Part shown: one piece after another, positions 1 to 6,998 of the stretch
Layout of the letters: every line of letters begins with the position of its first letter
Numbering within the stretch: the stretch's first letter is position 1
Origin: JABDOU01 sp041609995
GTDB taxonomy: Bacteria; Actinomycetota; Acidimicrobiia; Spongiisociales; SHLN01
Assembly: GCA_041609995.1 (NCBI GenBank)
Contig: JBFIPU010000095.1
Location: 1-10,208 of the forward strand
DNA: 10,208 nucleotides
Reading direction: 5' to 3'
Notes under the pieces: generated by a model
Database searches by the model: none
Seen by the model: only the letters and a program-made list of their open reading frames with translations
Told to the model about the DNA's origin: nothing
Translations under genes and position numbers: made by a program

Positions 1-315
1 GAACTGCTTCAGCTTGACGAATCGGCACTACGCGAACAGCTCTTGAGCGGCGCCACCCTGGCGGAGATCACCGAAGCTCAGGGAGTCGATGCCGACGCGG
101 TGGCCGAGATCCTGGTCGATCAGGCTCGAGCGCGGCTGGACGAGGCCGTTGCGGAAGGGCGCATCGATGAGGCTGCGGCCGAGACCCTCGCCGGCGAGAT
201 CGAGTCACGAGTCGACGACCTCATCAACGGTGATGTGCCCCCCCACCGTGGTCACGGTCGCGGCTTCCGCGGCCACACTCCCGATGGCGACACGACGGAG
301 GATTCAGCAGCCTGA
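1..315 (+). CDS. C-terminal part of an acidic helical hypothetical protein (5' end outside window)
   Basis: The reading frame is open from the first base and ends with TGA at 313-315, giving about 104 visible residues with the true start upstream. The visible part is Ala/Glu/Asp-rich and predicted helical: LREQLLSGATLAEI..., then a helix with regular acidic and arginine residues (QARARLDEAVAEGRIDEAAAETLAGEIESRVDDL, split here only for description), then a flexible His/Gly/Arg tail (PPHRGHGRGFRGH). Similar helical repeats ending in a His/Gly-rich tail occur in many uncharacterised actinobacterial secreted proteins. That resemblance is from memory, and no enzymatic motif is visible. An internal TTG at 43 is unlikely to be the start, because coding character continues upstream of it in the same frame. 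The gene converges on the flippase-like gene, with 62 bases between them. Function unknown. Confidence 0.7.
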   Translation, partial: ELLQLDESALREQLLSGATLAEITEAQGVDADAVAEILVDQARARLDEAVAEGRIDEAAAETLAGEIESRVDDLINGDVPPHRGHGRGFRGHTPDGDTTEDSAA

Positions 316-325
316 CCACTCATCG

Positions 326-368
326 GCGGGGAGGAGACGGGCAAACCCCCTGCCCAACTCCTTCCCGC
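326..368. terminator. Bidirectional terminator-like stem-loop between convergent genes
   Basis: The arms 326-336 and 358-368 pair over 11 positions with one G-T wobble. After a two-base internal mismatch the stem continues with GGGCA (339-343) against TGCCC (351-355), closing a seven-base loop. It lies between the stop codons at 315 (+) and 378 (-), so it can serve both transcripts. There is no clear T-run on either side, which is common for terminator-like hairpins in high-GC actinobacteria. Termination is inferred from position and structure. Confidence 0.6.
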
Positions 369-377
369 ACGACCCTG

Positions 378-1598
378 TCAGCGACCAGTGCGAATCGTTC
401 GCAAGCTCCACTCACCCAGTACTGTCAGAGCGGCGATCTCGCCGGCGAGGAACCCCAGGGCAAAACGCATCCCGGGGTCGCCGCGCAGGCTCAGGATGGC
501 CGCCACCATCACGACCAGAGCAACGATCCAGCCCACTGCAATGACTCCGGTTCGCTCGACGGCCACGAGCACCAAACTGGCGAACAGCGCCGTCGTTGCC
601 AGCACCACGCCCACCGCGCCGATTGCCACCATCATTCGACTGGGCCGAAACTCGCCGCCGTAGACGCCGGCGACGATGGCCGGGCCCAACAGGTAGGCCG
701 CCGTCCCTGAGATCAGAGAGGCTCCCACCCCGACCCCGATGCCGGTTCTCACCCGGCGCACGACCTGCTGCGTCCGCTCCTCCGTCAGCTCGACGGCGAT
801 CCAATGCAGGATTCTGCTGAGGAAGTTGTAAGAGGACGTCAGCGGCCCCCGCAGCAGCACGAACGTGACGAACACGATCGACACTTGGGCGGCAGTGCCA
901 TCGAGAAAGGCGACGACGATCGGTCCAGAGGCGAGAATGACCTGGGCGGCGACGGTACCGACGACCAAGCCGGCGAGCTGCTCACCTGCAGTTGCAGATG
1001 GCGTCTCGACAAGGACCTTCTCTCCGGAAAACGGCCTTCCGACGAGCGCGGCAAACGGTGCGACCAGCATTGCGATCACCAGGGAAGAGGCGGTTGGGCG
1101 GAACGAGAGCAGAATGGCCGCCACGACAAGGCGCGTGACCGATTCGGCCGCCACTGCGTTGGCATAGTCCCGAAGCCGCAGTTGGCCGGCGGCGATCCCC
1201 CTCGTGAGAGCGAAGAGCACGTATGTGCCGGCCAATGCCACAGAGGCCGGCAGATAGAACAGCTGACCGTTGAAGTTGAGATCGAGCGTCGCTCCCACGA
1301 ACACTCCGGTAGCGGCCATGGAGGTGAGCACGGTCATGGCAATCGGCCAGCGCAGATGTCTCACGACATCGAGGCTGCCGTTCTGCATCACCATCTGGTG
1401 GGCGACGATCTGCTCGATGGGGAGGAGAAACATCGTGAATCCGAGGAAGTAGACGGTCCACAACTGGCTGATGGGGGCATAGCCCTCGGGTCCGAGGGTG
1501 CGGGTGCCCAGCGCCTGGAACGCGAACACGGCCACGATGCCGATCAGCGTGGCGTAGACGATCGGCCGCGTGGATTGACTTGGGCGAATCGAGCTCAA
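378..1598 (-). CDS. Polysaccharide flippase-like polytopic membrane protein (Wzx/MATE-type)
   Basis: This 406-residue protein is almost entirely hydrophobic helices, roughly 10-12 of them, with the first at about residues 12-30 and the last at about 377-396. An early segment, ALGTRTLGPEGYAPISQLW, matches the conserved 'R.LG.EGYG..' turn after helix 1 in polysaccharide biosynthesis/flippase proteins. A cytosolic Arg-rich stretch follows the middle helices (VRRVRT, about 280-285). Such proteins move lipid-linked sugars across the membrane; the substrate cannot be read here. The protein is somewhat shorter than typical Wzx proteins (about 420-500 residues). The start is TTG at 1596-1598: an in-frame TAG lies just upstream with no other start between, and AGAGG sits about eight bases before it. 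It lies 70 bases downstream of the large SLH/beta-helix gene on the same strand, so co-transcription is possible. It could also be an unrelated membrane protein of the same superfamily. Confidence 0.72.
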   Translation of the reverse strand: MSSIRPSQSTRPIVYATLIGIVAVFAFQALGTRTLGPEGYAPISQLWTVYFLGFTMFLLPIEQIVAHQMVMQNGSLDVVRHLRWPIAMTVLTSMAATGVFVGATLDLNFNGQLFYLPASVALAGTYVLFALTRGIAAGQLRLRDYANAVAAESVTRLVVAAILLSFRPTASSLVIAMLVAPFAALVGRPFSGEKVLVETPSATAGEQLAGLVVGTVAAQVILASGPIVVAFLDGTAAQVSIVFVTFVLLRGPLTSSYNFLSRILHWIAVELTEERTQQVVRRVRTGIGVGVGASLISGTAAYLLGPAIVAGVYGGEFRPSRMMVAIGAVGVVLATTALFASLVLVAVERTGVIAVGWIVALVVMVAAILSLRGDPGMRFALGFLAGEIAALTVLGEWSLRTIRTGR

Positions 1599-1668
1599 AC
1601 GACGGACCTCTGGGAAGGCGCCAGGCTACCGGTCGCTGGGACTACGCGCCTGTCCGACTGGGCGAGGG

Positions 1669-4176
1669 TCAGGGAGCGGCCATGGACCCGGCGAGGTCTT
1701 GCCCGTGCGTCTGCCAGCCGGCGAAATCGAGCTGCTTGCCTTGCCACCGGAAGATCTGATCGGCCGGGTTGGAGTAGCGGTAGTCGTTGTCATCCCATGT
1801 TGCGGACGTGAACACCGAACCGTTGCCGGTGGGCAATCCTCCCACCAGCCCGGAGTTGATGACGGTGTTGCGCAAAACAACGGTGCCGGTGGGCAGGTAC
1901 GAGCCCTGCGGCCCGCTCGGGACGGTAGCCGTATGGTCGATGACTCCGATGCCAGCTGCGTTGCCCGTCACGTTGTTGTCCGTGATGACGGCTCCCGGAC
2001 CACGGACGAGAATCCCGGCGCCTCGCATGATGGATAGCCCCGACGCTGTGCCATTACTGGACGAAGTGTTGAAGGTGATCGTCGAGCGGTAGGCATGGTC
2101 GTGCATGATCCCGGTCAGAGCATTGCTGGCGACCGTCGAGCCGGTGACGGTCGTGTCGGAGGCGCCGTCGTCGAACCAGATGCCGTAGCCGTAGTTGTCT
2201 TCGACGGTGGAGCTATCGATGCTCGCGTCAGCCGTCGTCTCCAGCCAGATGCCTGCCCGATAGATCGTGTCCGCGACCGTGTTCGACCGCCGGACGGTGG
2301 TTCCGTCGACGAGGAGGTCACGTGAATCCACGGCTTTGATTCCGGCCAAACCCAGGTCGGTGATGGTCGAGTCGATCACCGAAGTGGAGTCGCCGGTCGT
2401 ATGGATTCCGTAGTCGGAGTTGCTGATCGTCACGCCACTCGTCGTCCATCCGTCGGCGGTCACGTCGACAGCCGTGGCATAGCGGCGGAGGTGGATGCCG
2501 GAGATGGTCACCCCGGCGCCGCCACCCCCGAACCCAATTGCTGTCCTGCCCAGACCGTCGAGGATGGCTCCGGCCCCCCCGGTGAAGACCTGGTTGGGGC
2601 GCGGCCTGACCGTTTGGCGTTGATGGGTACCGGGCTCGATGTAGATCTTGGCACCGGCCGGCATGCTGTTGGCCACCGCCTGAATGGATGCACCCGCGGG
2701 CACGGCGGCGTCGAAGCCAGAAGGCACGACCGGCACCTCCGGTCCTTGATCGACGACGTCGGGCGGAGCGGGAAGCCCAAGCGCACGCGACAGGAACGTC
2801 GCCATTTGCCCTCGGGTCACCACATCGCCAGGGCAGTAGAGGTCGTTGGTCGGTGGGTTGCAGCCCTGTGTGACGCCGGCGGCGGCAAGCCGGTTGATGT
2901 CGGCTTCGAATGGACTGCCGTCGTCGTCGACGAAGTAGTCGGATGTGGCTGGGGGAAGTGCGAGCGCTCGCCGAAGGAACGCCGCCATCTGACGTCGGGT
3001 GACCGGGTCTGATGCGCAGAAGGCGTCGTTGGCGGGCGGATTGCATCCGCCGGTGATTCCGGCGACAGCGAGCCGGTTGATGTCGGCTTCGAAGGTCGAG
3101 CTGTTGTCATCGCGGAAATAGTCGTTGTTGGCGACCGGCAGCCCAAGGGCTCTCGCCAGAAAGGCGGCCATCTGCCCGCGGGTGACAGGGTCGTTGGGGC
3201 AGAAGCGATTGTTCGTCGGAGGGTTGCACCCGAGCGTGATCTGAGCATGGGCGAGACGTTCGATCGTGTCCCGATGAACGGAACCGCCGGTGTCGACGAA
3301 CCGGCCACCGCCTCCGCATCCGATTCGCTCCGACGACAGCGCCAGCGAGTCGAAGTCCATCGCCATCGATCCGGGCGCAGGGTCATTGCCGCCGTAGTAG
3401 ACGTCGAACCAGAAGCTCTTGATGTCGATGTTGGCTTGCGACGAGGTGCGGAAGCGGAGTCCCGATTCGTGAAACGCCAGCTTCTCGTTCACCCAGCCTT
3501 CGAGCACTCCGTTGGACTGACCCGGGGTGTTGAGGAGCACCCGGCCCTCCACGCACTGCCACGACCCGTGTTCGAGCGCCCCCGTGTGCTCATCCCACGG
3601 GAAGAACTCCCCGGAGGCGCTGGGCTGATCGAGGTGATAGACGTAGAAGCCGATCTGAGTGTGGGTTGCGTTGCGGTCATCGTCGGGCCGTGCGAAGAAC
3701 ATGCGAGCCGACCACCCGGGATTCGACGACGACGGTTTGATCTTGTTACGCCCCGACGACGCGTACAGCCCGGCCGGTCCCGGCAGCTTCCCGGTTCCGT
3801 GATTGGGAAATCCATCCGGAAAGCGCAGGTAGTACCGGTAGTACAGCTCCTCGGGCTCCGATCGGCCGTTGTCAGCGAAACGCCAGTGAGCGGCGCTGCC
3901 GAAATGGGACCCAGACGGAATGGAGACCCGGATGGCAGAGCCGTTGCGGCCGCTGGAGATTGAGGAGATGCGGTTTCGTGAGCCGATGGCGGCGTCGTGC
4001 CAGCCGGCCGTCCATGTCGTGGGAGTCTCTTCGAAGGGCTCGTCCAGGTAGTCGGGGGTGGTCGCACCCGCGGCGCCGGTCCACAGTGTCGACATGAGCA
4101 TCGCGGCGACGAGCGAGGCCGTGATGGACGAGATGGTGTGGGAGAAGGTGAGGCGAAGCGATGGCATGGGTGTCAC
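1669..4176 (-). CDS. Exported modular protein: PL14-like domain, three SLH-like repeats, beta-helix domain
   Basis: This protein has 835 residues. Residues 1-38 form a signal peptide (hydrophobic core about 18-36, AGA cleavage-like site). Residues 40-287 resemble polysaccharide lyase family 14 and related glucuronan/alginate lyases: YYRYYLRFPDGF (112-123), GTGKLPGPAGLY (127-138), a Trp/Tyr-rich core, and FWFDVYYGGND (255-265). Residues 292-470 hold three SLH-like repeats of about 61 residues, each with GCNPP-x5-C (CX8C: C317/C326, C378/C387, C439/C448) and VTRxQMAxFL. Residues 485-790 form a right-handed parallel beta-helix with repeated short-strand/turn motifs (VTISGIHL, VTISNSDYGI, GIWLETTADASI, GIWFDDGASDTTV), as in pectate-lyase-like and NosD-like folds. 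The likely location is the cell surface, acting on or binding polysaccharide. Catalytic residues were not assigned, so enzymatic activity is inferred only. GTG at 4176 and ATG at 4167 are both possible starts, and neither has a clear Shine-Dalgarno. It is divergent from the DUF2330 gene and upstream of the flippase-like gene. Confidence 0.83.
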   Translation of the reverse strand: MTPMPSLRLTFSHTISSITASLVAAMLMSTLWTGAAGATTPDYLDEPFEETPTTWTAGWHDAAIGSRNRISSISSGRNGSAIRVSIPSGSHFGSAAHWRFADNGRSEPEELYYRYYLRFPDGFPNHGTGKLPGPAGLYASSGRNKIKPSSSNPGWSARMFFARPDDDRNATHTQIGFYVYHLDQPSASGEFFPWDEHTGALEHGSWQCVEGRVLLNTPGQSNGVLEGWVNEKLAFHESGLRFRTSSQANIDIKSFWFDVYYGGNDPAPGSMAMDFDSLALSSERIGCGGGGRFVDTGGSVHRDTIERLAHAQITLGCNPPTNNRFCPNDPVTRGQMAAFLARALGLPVANNDYFRDDNSSTFEADINRLAVAGITGGCNPPANDAFCASDPVTRRQMAAFLRRALALPPATSDYFVDDDGSPFEADINRLAAAGVTQGCNPPTNDLYCPGDVVTRGQMATFLSRALGLPAPPDVVDQGPEVPVVPSGFDAAVPAGASIQAVANSMPAGAKIYIEPGTHQRQTVRPRPNQVFTGGAGAILDGLGRTAIGFGGGGAGVTISGIHLRRYATAVDVTADGWTTSGVTISNSDYGIHTTGDSTSVIDSTITDLGLAGIKAVDSRDLLVDGTTVRRSNTVADTIYRAGIWLETTADASIDSSTVEDNYGYGIWFDDGASDTTVTGSTVASNALTGIMHDHAYRSTITFNTSSSNGTASGLSIMRGAGILVRGPGAVITDNNVTGNAAGIGVIDHTATVPSGPQGSYLPTGTVVLRNTVINSGLVGGLPTGNGSVFTSATWDDNDYRYSNPADQIFRWQGKQLDFAGWQTHGQDLAGSMAAP
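2767..3303 (-). repeat. Three tandem SLH-like repeats (about 183 bp period) inside the 835-residue protein
   Basis: The segment encodes residues 292-470. Units begin near residues 293 (FVDTGG), 354 (FRDDNS) and 415 (FVDDDG). Each carries ADINRLAxAG(I/V)T or its equivalent, then GCNPP(T/A)N, a second Cys eight residues after the first, D(P/V)VTRxQMAxFLxRALxLP, and an acidic linker. SLH domains normally bind secondary cell-wall polymers. Here they sit between two other domains rather than at a terminus. The paired cysteines could form a disulfide in the exported protein, which is inferred from their invariant spacing. Confidence 0.8.
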
Positions 4177-4269
4177 TCATCAATCGGCGAGATTGCCGCT
4201 CCGCTTGAGGAGCCGGGAACCGTTCCGGCCATTGCGGCCGTCCTAGGCACAAGCTGCGAAAGGGAGACG
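4177..4269. promoter_or_regulatory. Divergent intergenic region with a GGAAC-C-GTTCC palindrome
   Basis: These 93 bases separate two divergent exported-protein genes and should contain both promoters. An exact 11-base palindrome, GGAACCGTTCC, lies at 4216-4226, and CGGCC-ATTGC-GGCCG follows closely. No convincing -10/-35 pair could be picked in this GC-rich stretch. The palindrome may be an operator or may be chance. Evidence is weak. Confidence 0.3.
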
Positions 4270-5319
4270 ATGCGACGACGCGTGGGAGTGATGGCCGGAT
4301 TGATGCTGGCGGTGCTGTTGGTGGGGCCGGTCGCCCAGGCATGCGGCTTCCTGGTCGCTGAGAACGGGGCGGTGCGTCTTGGTAAGACCACCACCTTCGT
4401 GGCCTGGGAAGACGGGGTGGAGCACTACATCACCAACTTCACGTTCGAAGGCGACGTGGACTCATTCGGGTCGATCATCCCGCTGCCGGCAGAACCCACC
4501 GACGTCAAGAAGGCCGGTTCGTGGACGCTGCAACGGCTCGGTCGTGAGGTCAACCCACCCCCGGTCGGCTTCGCGTTCTTCGCACTGGCGTCCGAAGCCG
4601 CATCCGCCGACGTGGAGGTGATCCTGGAGACGCGGATCGACTCGCTCGACGTGGTGGTCCTCAAAGGCGGCGGGTCCGACGTGCTCGAGTGGGTCAACGA
4701 CAACGGTTTCGACCTGCCGCCCGGCCCCGACACCGAGCACCTGCTCGAGTTCTACTCGAGCCGTTCTCCCTACTTCCTGGCCGCTCGGTTCGACGTCGAG
4801 GCGGCCTCCGCAGATGGGTTCACGTCGGGCGACGGCATTCCCGTCCAGATCGAGATGCCCACGGAGCGTCCCTGGGTGCCACTTCACATTCTGCATGGGG
4901 CCAGCCCCGACACTGCGATCATCAACGCCGACATATACCTGCTGACCCCCAGCCGGCCCACCCTGCTGCATGGAGTCGGTCTGACTTTGGAGCACTCGGA
5001 CTGGGCGACCGATCTGTTGCTCGACGACCTTCGCTCCGACGAGAACATGGAGTGGGTACCCGAGTCGGGATGGTTGACGTACCTGACGCTCGCCACCAAC
5101 GCCGAGAACGTTCTATACGACCTTTCGATCGGTGTTGGTGACGTGGAACCGTCGCTGGTGGACGCCGGCTTTGCCCGCTTCGACCCGTCGGAGGAACAGC
5201 TCGACTCGCTGGGTTTGACCCGGTCCGATCTGGTCATCCCTCAGCTCGTGGCAGCGAGCCTGGTGGCGGCCCTGGTCACCGGTGTGGCGACGATGATGGC
5301 GTTGCGTCGGGCTCGCTGA
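4270..5319 (+). CDS. DUF2330 domain-containing exported, membrane-anchored protein
   Basis: This 349-residue protein has a signal peptide (basic MRRR, then a hydrophobic stretch to VAQA at about 24). It begins its mature part with CGF, the usual 'ACG' start of DUF2330 proteins. Family-like features follow: ENGAVRLGKTTTFVAW (31-46), HYITNFTFEGDVDSFGSIIPLP (52-73, split for description), WVNDNGFDLP (141-150) and VQIEMPTERPWVPLHIL (192-208). Near the C-terminus a single hydrophobic helix (about 323-345) is followed by RRAR, so the body is probably extracytoplasmic with a short cytoplasmic tail. DUF2330 has no established biochemical function that I know of. The ATG at 4270 is chosen because GGGAG sits just upstream and the signal peptide begins there; the frame is open further left but has no coding character. 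Hairpins follow the stop codon. Confidence 0.85.
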   Translation: MRRRVGVMAGLMLAVLLVGPVAQACGFLVAENGAVRLGKTTTFVAWEDGVEHYITNFTFEGDVDSFGSIIPLPAEPTDVKKAGSWTLQRLGREVNPPPVGFAFFALASEAASADVEVILETRIDSLDVVVLKGGGSDVLEWVNDNGFDLPPGPDTEHLLEFYSSRSPYFLAARFDVEAASADGFTSGDGIPVQIEMPTERPWVPLHILHGASPDTAIINADIYLLTPSRPTLLHGVGLTLEHSDWATDLLLDDLRSDENMEWVPESGWLTYLTLATNAENVLYDLSIGVGDVEPSLVDAGFARFDPSEEQLDSLGLTRSDLVIPQLVAASLVAALVTGVATMMALRRAR

Positions 5320-5333
5320 TTCCGCCTGGGGCG

Positions 5334-5369
5334 CTGAGAGCGGGAGGCTTGTCCGCCTCTCGCTCTCAG
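5334..5369 (+). terminator. Stem-loop after the DUF2330 gene
   Basis: Arms 5334-5348 (CTGAGAGCGGGAGGC) and 5355-5369 pair over 15 positions with one G-T wobble around a six-base loop (TTGTCC). It starts 15 bases after the stop codon at 5319. No T-run follows, so it fits an actinobacterial terminator without a U-tract or an mRNA-stabilising structure. Confidence 0.65.
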
Positions 5370-5373
5370 TCGC

Positions 5374-5406
5374 GTATGGGGGAATGTCAGGGGGACTCCC
5401 CCATAC
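5374..5406. other. Second stem-loop in the leader of the membrane protein gene
   Basis: GTATGGGGGA (5374-5383) pairs perfectly with TCCCCCATAC (5397-5406). The 13-base interval contains a nested GTC/GAC stem (5386-5388 with 5394-5396). It begins five bases after the previous stem-loop and ends 46 bases before the ATG at 5453. It could be part of a two-hairpin terminator or a 5' leader structure of the downstream gene. The sequence alone does not decide between these. Confidence 0.5.
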
Positions 5407-5452
5407 CGGACGGCGCCGTTCATGCGCGACGATGCCCAGAAAGGAGCGCGAC

Positions 5453-6496
5453 ATGAACACCACCCACCCCCGCACCGATCTCGTCACCATGGTGCTCGGT
5501 ATTTGGATGATGCTGGGCCTCTTCGTCGACGGGTATGCCCACGTCAACATCATCGAGACGATCGAGAGCTTCTTCACGCCCTGGCACGCAATCTTCTATT
5601 CGGGCTTCGCTGCCACCGCGGCATGGATCGGCTACGTCGTGTGGCTGCGGATGGCCGAGGCGGACGACATCCGGGCGGCGATTCCGGCCGGCTACGGCCT
5701 CTCGATCCTTGGGGTCGTCGTGTTTGCATTGGGAGGTGCGGGGGACGCGATCTGGCACACGCTTTTGGGCATCGAGGTGGGAGTTGATGCGCTGTTGAGC
5801 CCCACTCACGTGCTCCTCTTCCTGGGCATCCTGATGATCATGACCACGCCGCTGCGGACGGCCGCCCATCGTGGCGGAGGCCGTCGGCTCGACCGGGCCG
5901 AGGTCAAGCCGGTGATCCTGAGCGTTGCCTTCACGACGGCTCTGCTCGGATTCTTCTTGACCTACCTCTTCGCTCCTGGTGCGGGATGGCTCGCGGACCA
6001 CCCGTTCGATGGCGCCACCGGAGAGGGTGAGACTCGGCTCATGCTCGGGATGGGAATGATCTTCGTGTCGACCTTCATCTTGGCCGGCCCGGTCGTAGCA
6101 GTCGCTCAGCGGTGGCGTCCACCGGTTGGGCTGGCCACAGTGGCGTGGGGGATGACGACCCTCATGGTGGCGATCGCCTTCGACCAGGACTTGGCATTGG
6201 CGGTTGCGACCGGCGTAACGGGCGGTCTGGTGACCGACCTGCTGTTCGGGATCCGGACCGGCAGTTCAGAGATCGTGCGCACGGTGACGGCACTCGGTGG
6301 CGGAACTGCGGCGGCGTGGTCGGCGTTCTTCGTTCTCGTCGCCAACGCTGATGCCTTGCAGTGGCCTCCGGAGCTGTGGGCCGGCGCCATCTTGCTCTCG
6401 GCGTTGGGTGCAGCCGGCCTGGCATGGTTGGCCTGCAACCAGAGGCCATCTGTCGAGGTCGCTGAGGCATCCGGTCGGGAGGCCGCGCTGATCTGA
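5453..6496 (+). CDS. Polytopic membrane protein of unknown function with duplicated DxxxH...PxH motif
   Basis: This 347-residue protein has about ten hydrophobic helices (roughly 12-30, 44-64, 82-100, 115-131, 153-173, 197-218, 225-243, 246-264, 280-297 and 308-327). Two similar segments stand out. D26GYAH30 is followed by ESFFTPWH45AIFYSG, and D98AIWH102 is followed by DALLSPTH119VLLFLG. Both read DxxxH, then (E/D)xx(F/L)(F/L/T)...(T/S)PxH, then a helix ending in G. Asp and His in or beside membrane helices often bind metal or haem or carry protons, but no family was recognised and no function is assigned. The start at 5453 has AAGGAG (5441-5446) six bases upstream. The open frame extends left to an ATG at 5384, but that would translate the hairpin region. 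The 3' end lies six bases from the convergent MarR gene. Confidence 0.8.
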   Translation: MNTTHPRTDLVTMVLGIWMMLGLFVDGYAHVNIIETIESFFTPWHAIFYSGFAATAAWIGYVVWLRMAEADDIRAAIPAGYGLSILGVVVFALGGAGDAIWHTLLGIEVGVDALLSPTHVLLFLGILMIMTTPLRTAAHRGGGRRLDRAEVKPVILSVAFTTALLGFFLTYLFAPGAGWLADHPFDGATGEGETRLMLGMGMIFVSTFILAGPVVAVAQRWRPPVGLATVAWGMTTLMVAIAFDQDLALAVATGVTGGLVTDLLFGIRTGSSEIVRTVTALGGGTAAAWSAFFVLVANADALQWPPELWAGAILLSALGAAGLAWLACNQRPSVEVAEASGREAALI

Positions 6497-6502
6497 GCAA
6501 CG

Positions 6503-6919
6503 TCAGTCGGGGAACGCCTTGTTGAGAAGCCGGGCCAGTTCTCGCTGCTCGTCTTCGTCCAGACGATCGAAGAGATCTGCCGCCTCTACGAAGGCGGCCC
6601 TGAGGGCGGCCTTGGTCGATTCTCCCGCCTCCGTGAGGGCAACGTGCTTCACGCGACGATCGGTCGGGCTGAGCCTGCGTTCGACGTAGCCCAGCTGCTC
6701 CAAGCGGTCGACGAGGCCTGTGACGTAGGAGGCGTCGACGCAGAGGATCTCGGCCAGGCCGCCCATGGGCATCGGCTCATCGAGGTGGCGCAGGATCGCG
6801 GCTTGTGGGGGGTTGACCCCGTGAGCGGCCGCCACCTCCAGGACGTGGCGACGTATGTGATCGGACGCTCTGGTAAGGGCCCTGGTCAAAGCCGTCTCGG
6901 CGGTGGGATGGGCGCTCAT
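6503..6919 (-). CDS. MarR-family transcriptional repressor
   Basis: This 138-residue protein has MarR-family size and layout: an N-terminal dimerisation helix (about 8-30), a winged helix-turn-helix (about 36-105) with recognition helix DASYVTGLVDRLEQLGYVER and wing RLSPTDRRVKHVALTEAG (the DxR(x)(K/R)xxxLT signature), then a long C-terminal helix. MarR proteins bind palindromic operators as dimers and usually release DNA on binding a small ligand. The gene is divergent from a DrrAB-type exporter with 79 bases between, so it most likely represses the exporter and itself. ATG at 6917-6919 has no good Shine-Dalgarno. The predicted -10 is only about nine bases upstream, so the transcript may be leaderless. 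The ligand cannot be inferred. Confidence 0.92.
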   Translation of the reverse strand: MSAHPTAETALTRALTRASDHIRRHVLEVAAAHGVNPPQAAILRHLDEPMPMGGLAEILCVDASYVTGLVDRLEQLGYVERRLSPTDRRVKHVALTEAGESTKAALRAAFVEAADLFDRLDEDEQRELARLLNKAFPD

Positions 6920-6998
6920 GTTCCGGAAATATACTTGCCTGTGTCATAAGTTGACAACGTCAAGTAAGATGCCGGGTTTCGACCGTCGAGGAGCATCC
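6920..6998. promoter_or_regulatory. Divergent promoters of the MarR gene and the ABC exporter
   Basis: On the minus strand TTGTCA (complement of 6952-6957) and TATATT (complement of 6928-6933) are 18 bases apart, placing the start near 6921, almost at the MarR ATG. On the plus strand GTGTCA (6941-6946) and TAAGAT (6965-6970) are also 18 apart, with a start near 6977. The plus promoter matches consensus less well. The region is visibly more AT-rich than its surroundings. Promoter calls are by consensus matching only. Confidence 0.5.
6951..6963. promoter_or_regulatory. Likely MarR operator, TTGAC-AAC-GTCAA
   Basis: This is a perfect 5-3-5 inverted repeat, the form often seen for MarR-family operators. 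It overlaps the -35 box proposed for the MarR gene and lies in the spacer of the exporter promoter, so one bound dimer could block both. A wider inverted pair, TACTTG (6932-6937) and CAAGTA (6961-6966), flanks it. Confidence 0.55.

Noticed and set aside
804..1811. A 335-codon open frame on the plus strand opposite the flippase-like gene.
   Set aside because: Its composition is low-complexity His/Arg/Gly/Glu, as expected from the reverse of a hydrophobic membrane gene. It has no domain, and the minus-strand frame gives clear membrane helices.
3247..3963. A 238-codon open frame on the plus strand inside the PL14-like gene.
   Set aside because: It is an antisense shadow. The opposite frame has a signal peptide, domains and repeats, and this one has none.
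3997..4269. An upstream extension of the DUF2330 reading frame to a start at 3997.
   Set aside because: It would overlap the divergent gene by about 180 bases and bury the signal peptide. The ATG at 4270 has a good ribosome-binding site.
5384..5452. An upstream ATG for the membrane protein at 5384.
   Set aside because: It lies inside the second hairpin and lacks a ribosome-binding site. The ATG at 5453 has AAGGAG at the right distance and starts a normal N-terminus.
6903..6998. An upstream start for the ABC ATPase at 6903.
   Set aside because: It would cover the MarR start, operator and both promoters. ATP-binding homology begins just after the ATG at 6999, which follows GAGGAG.
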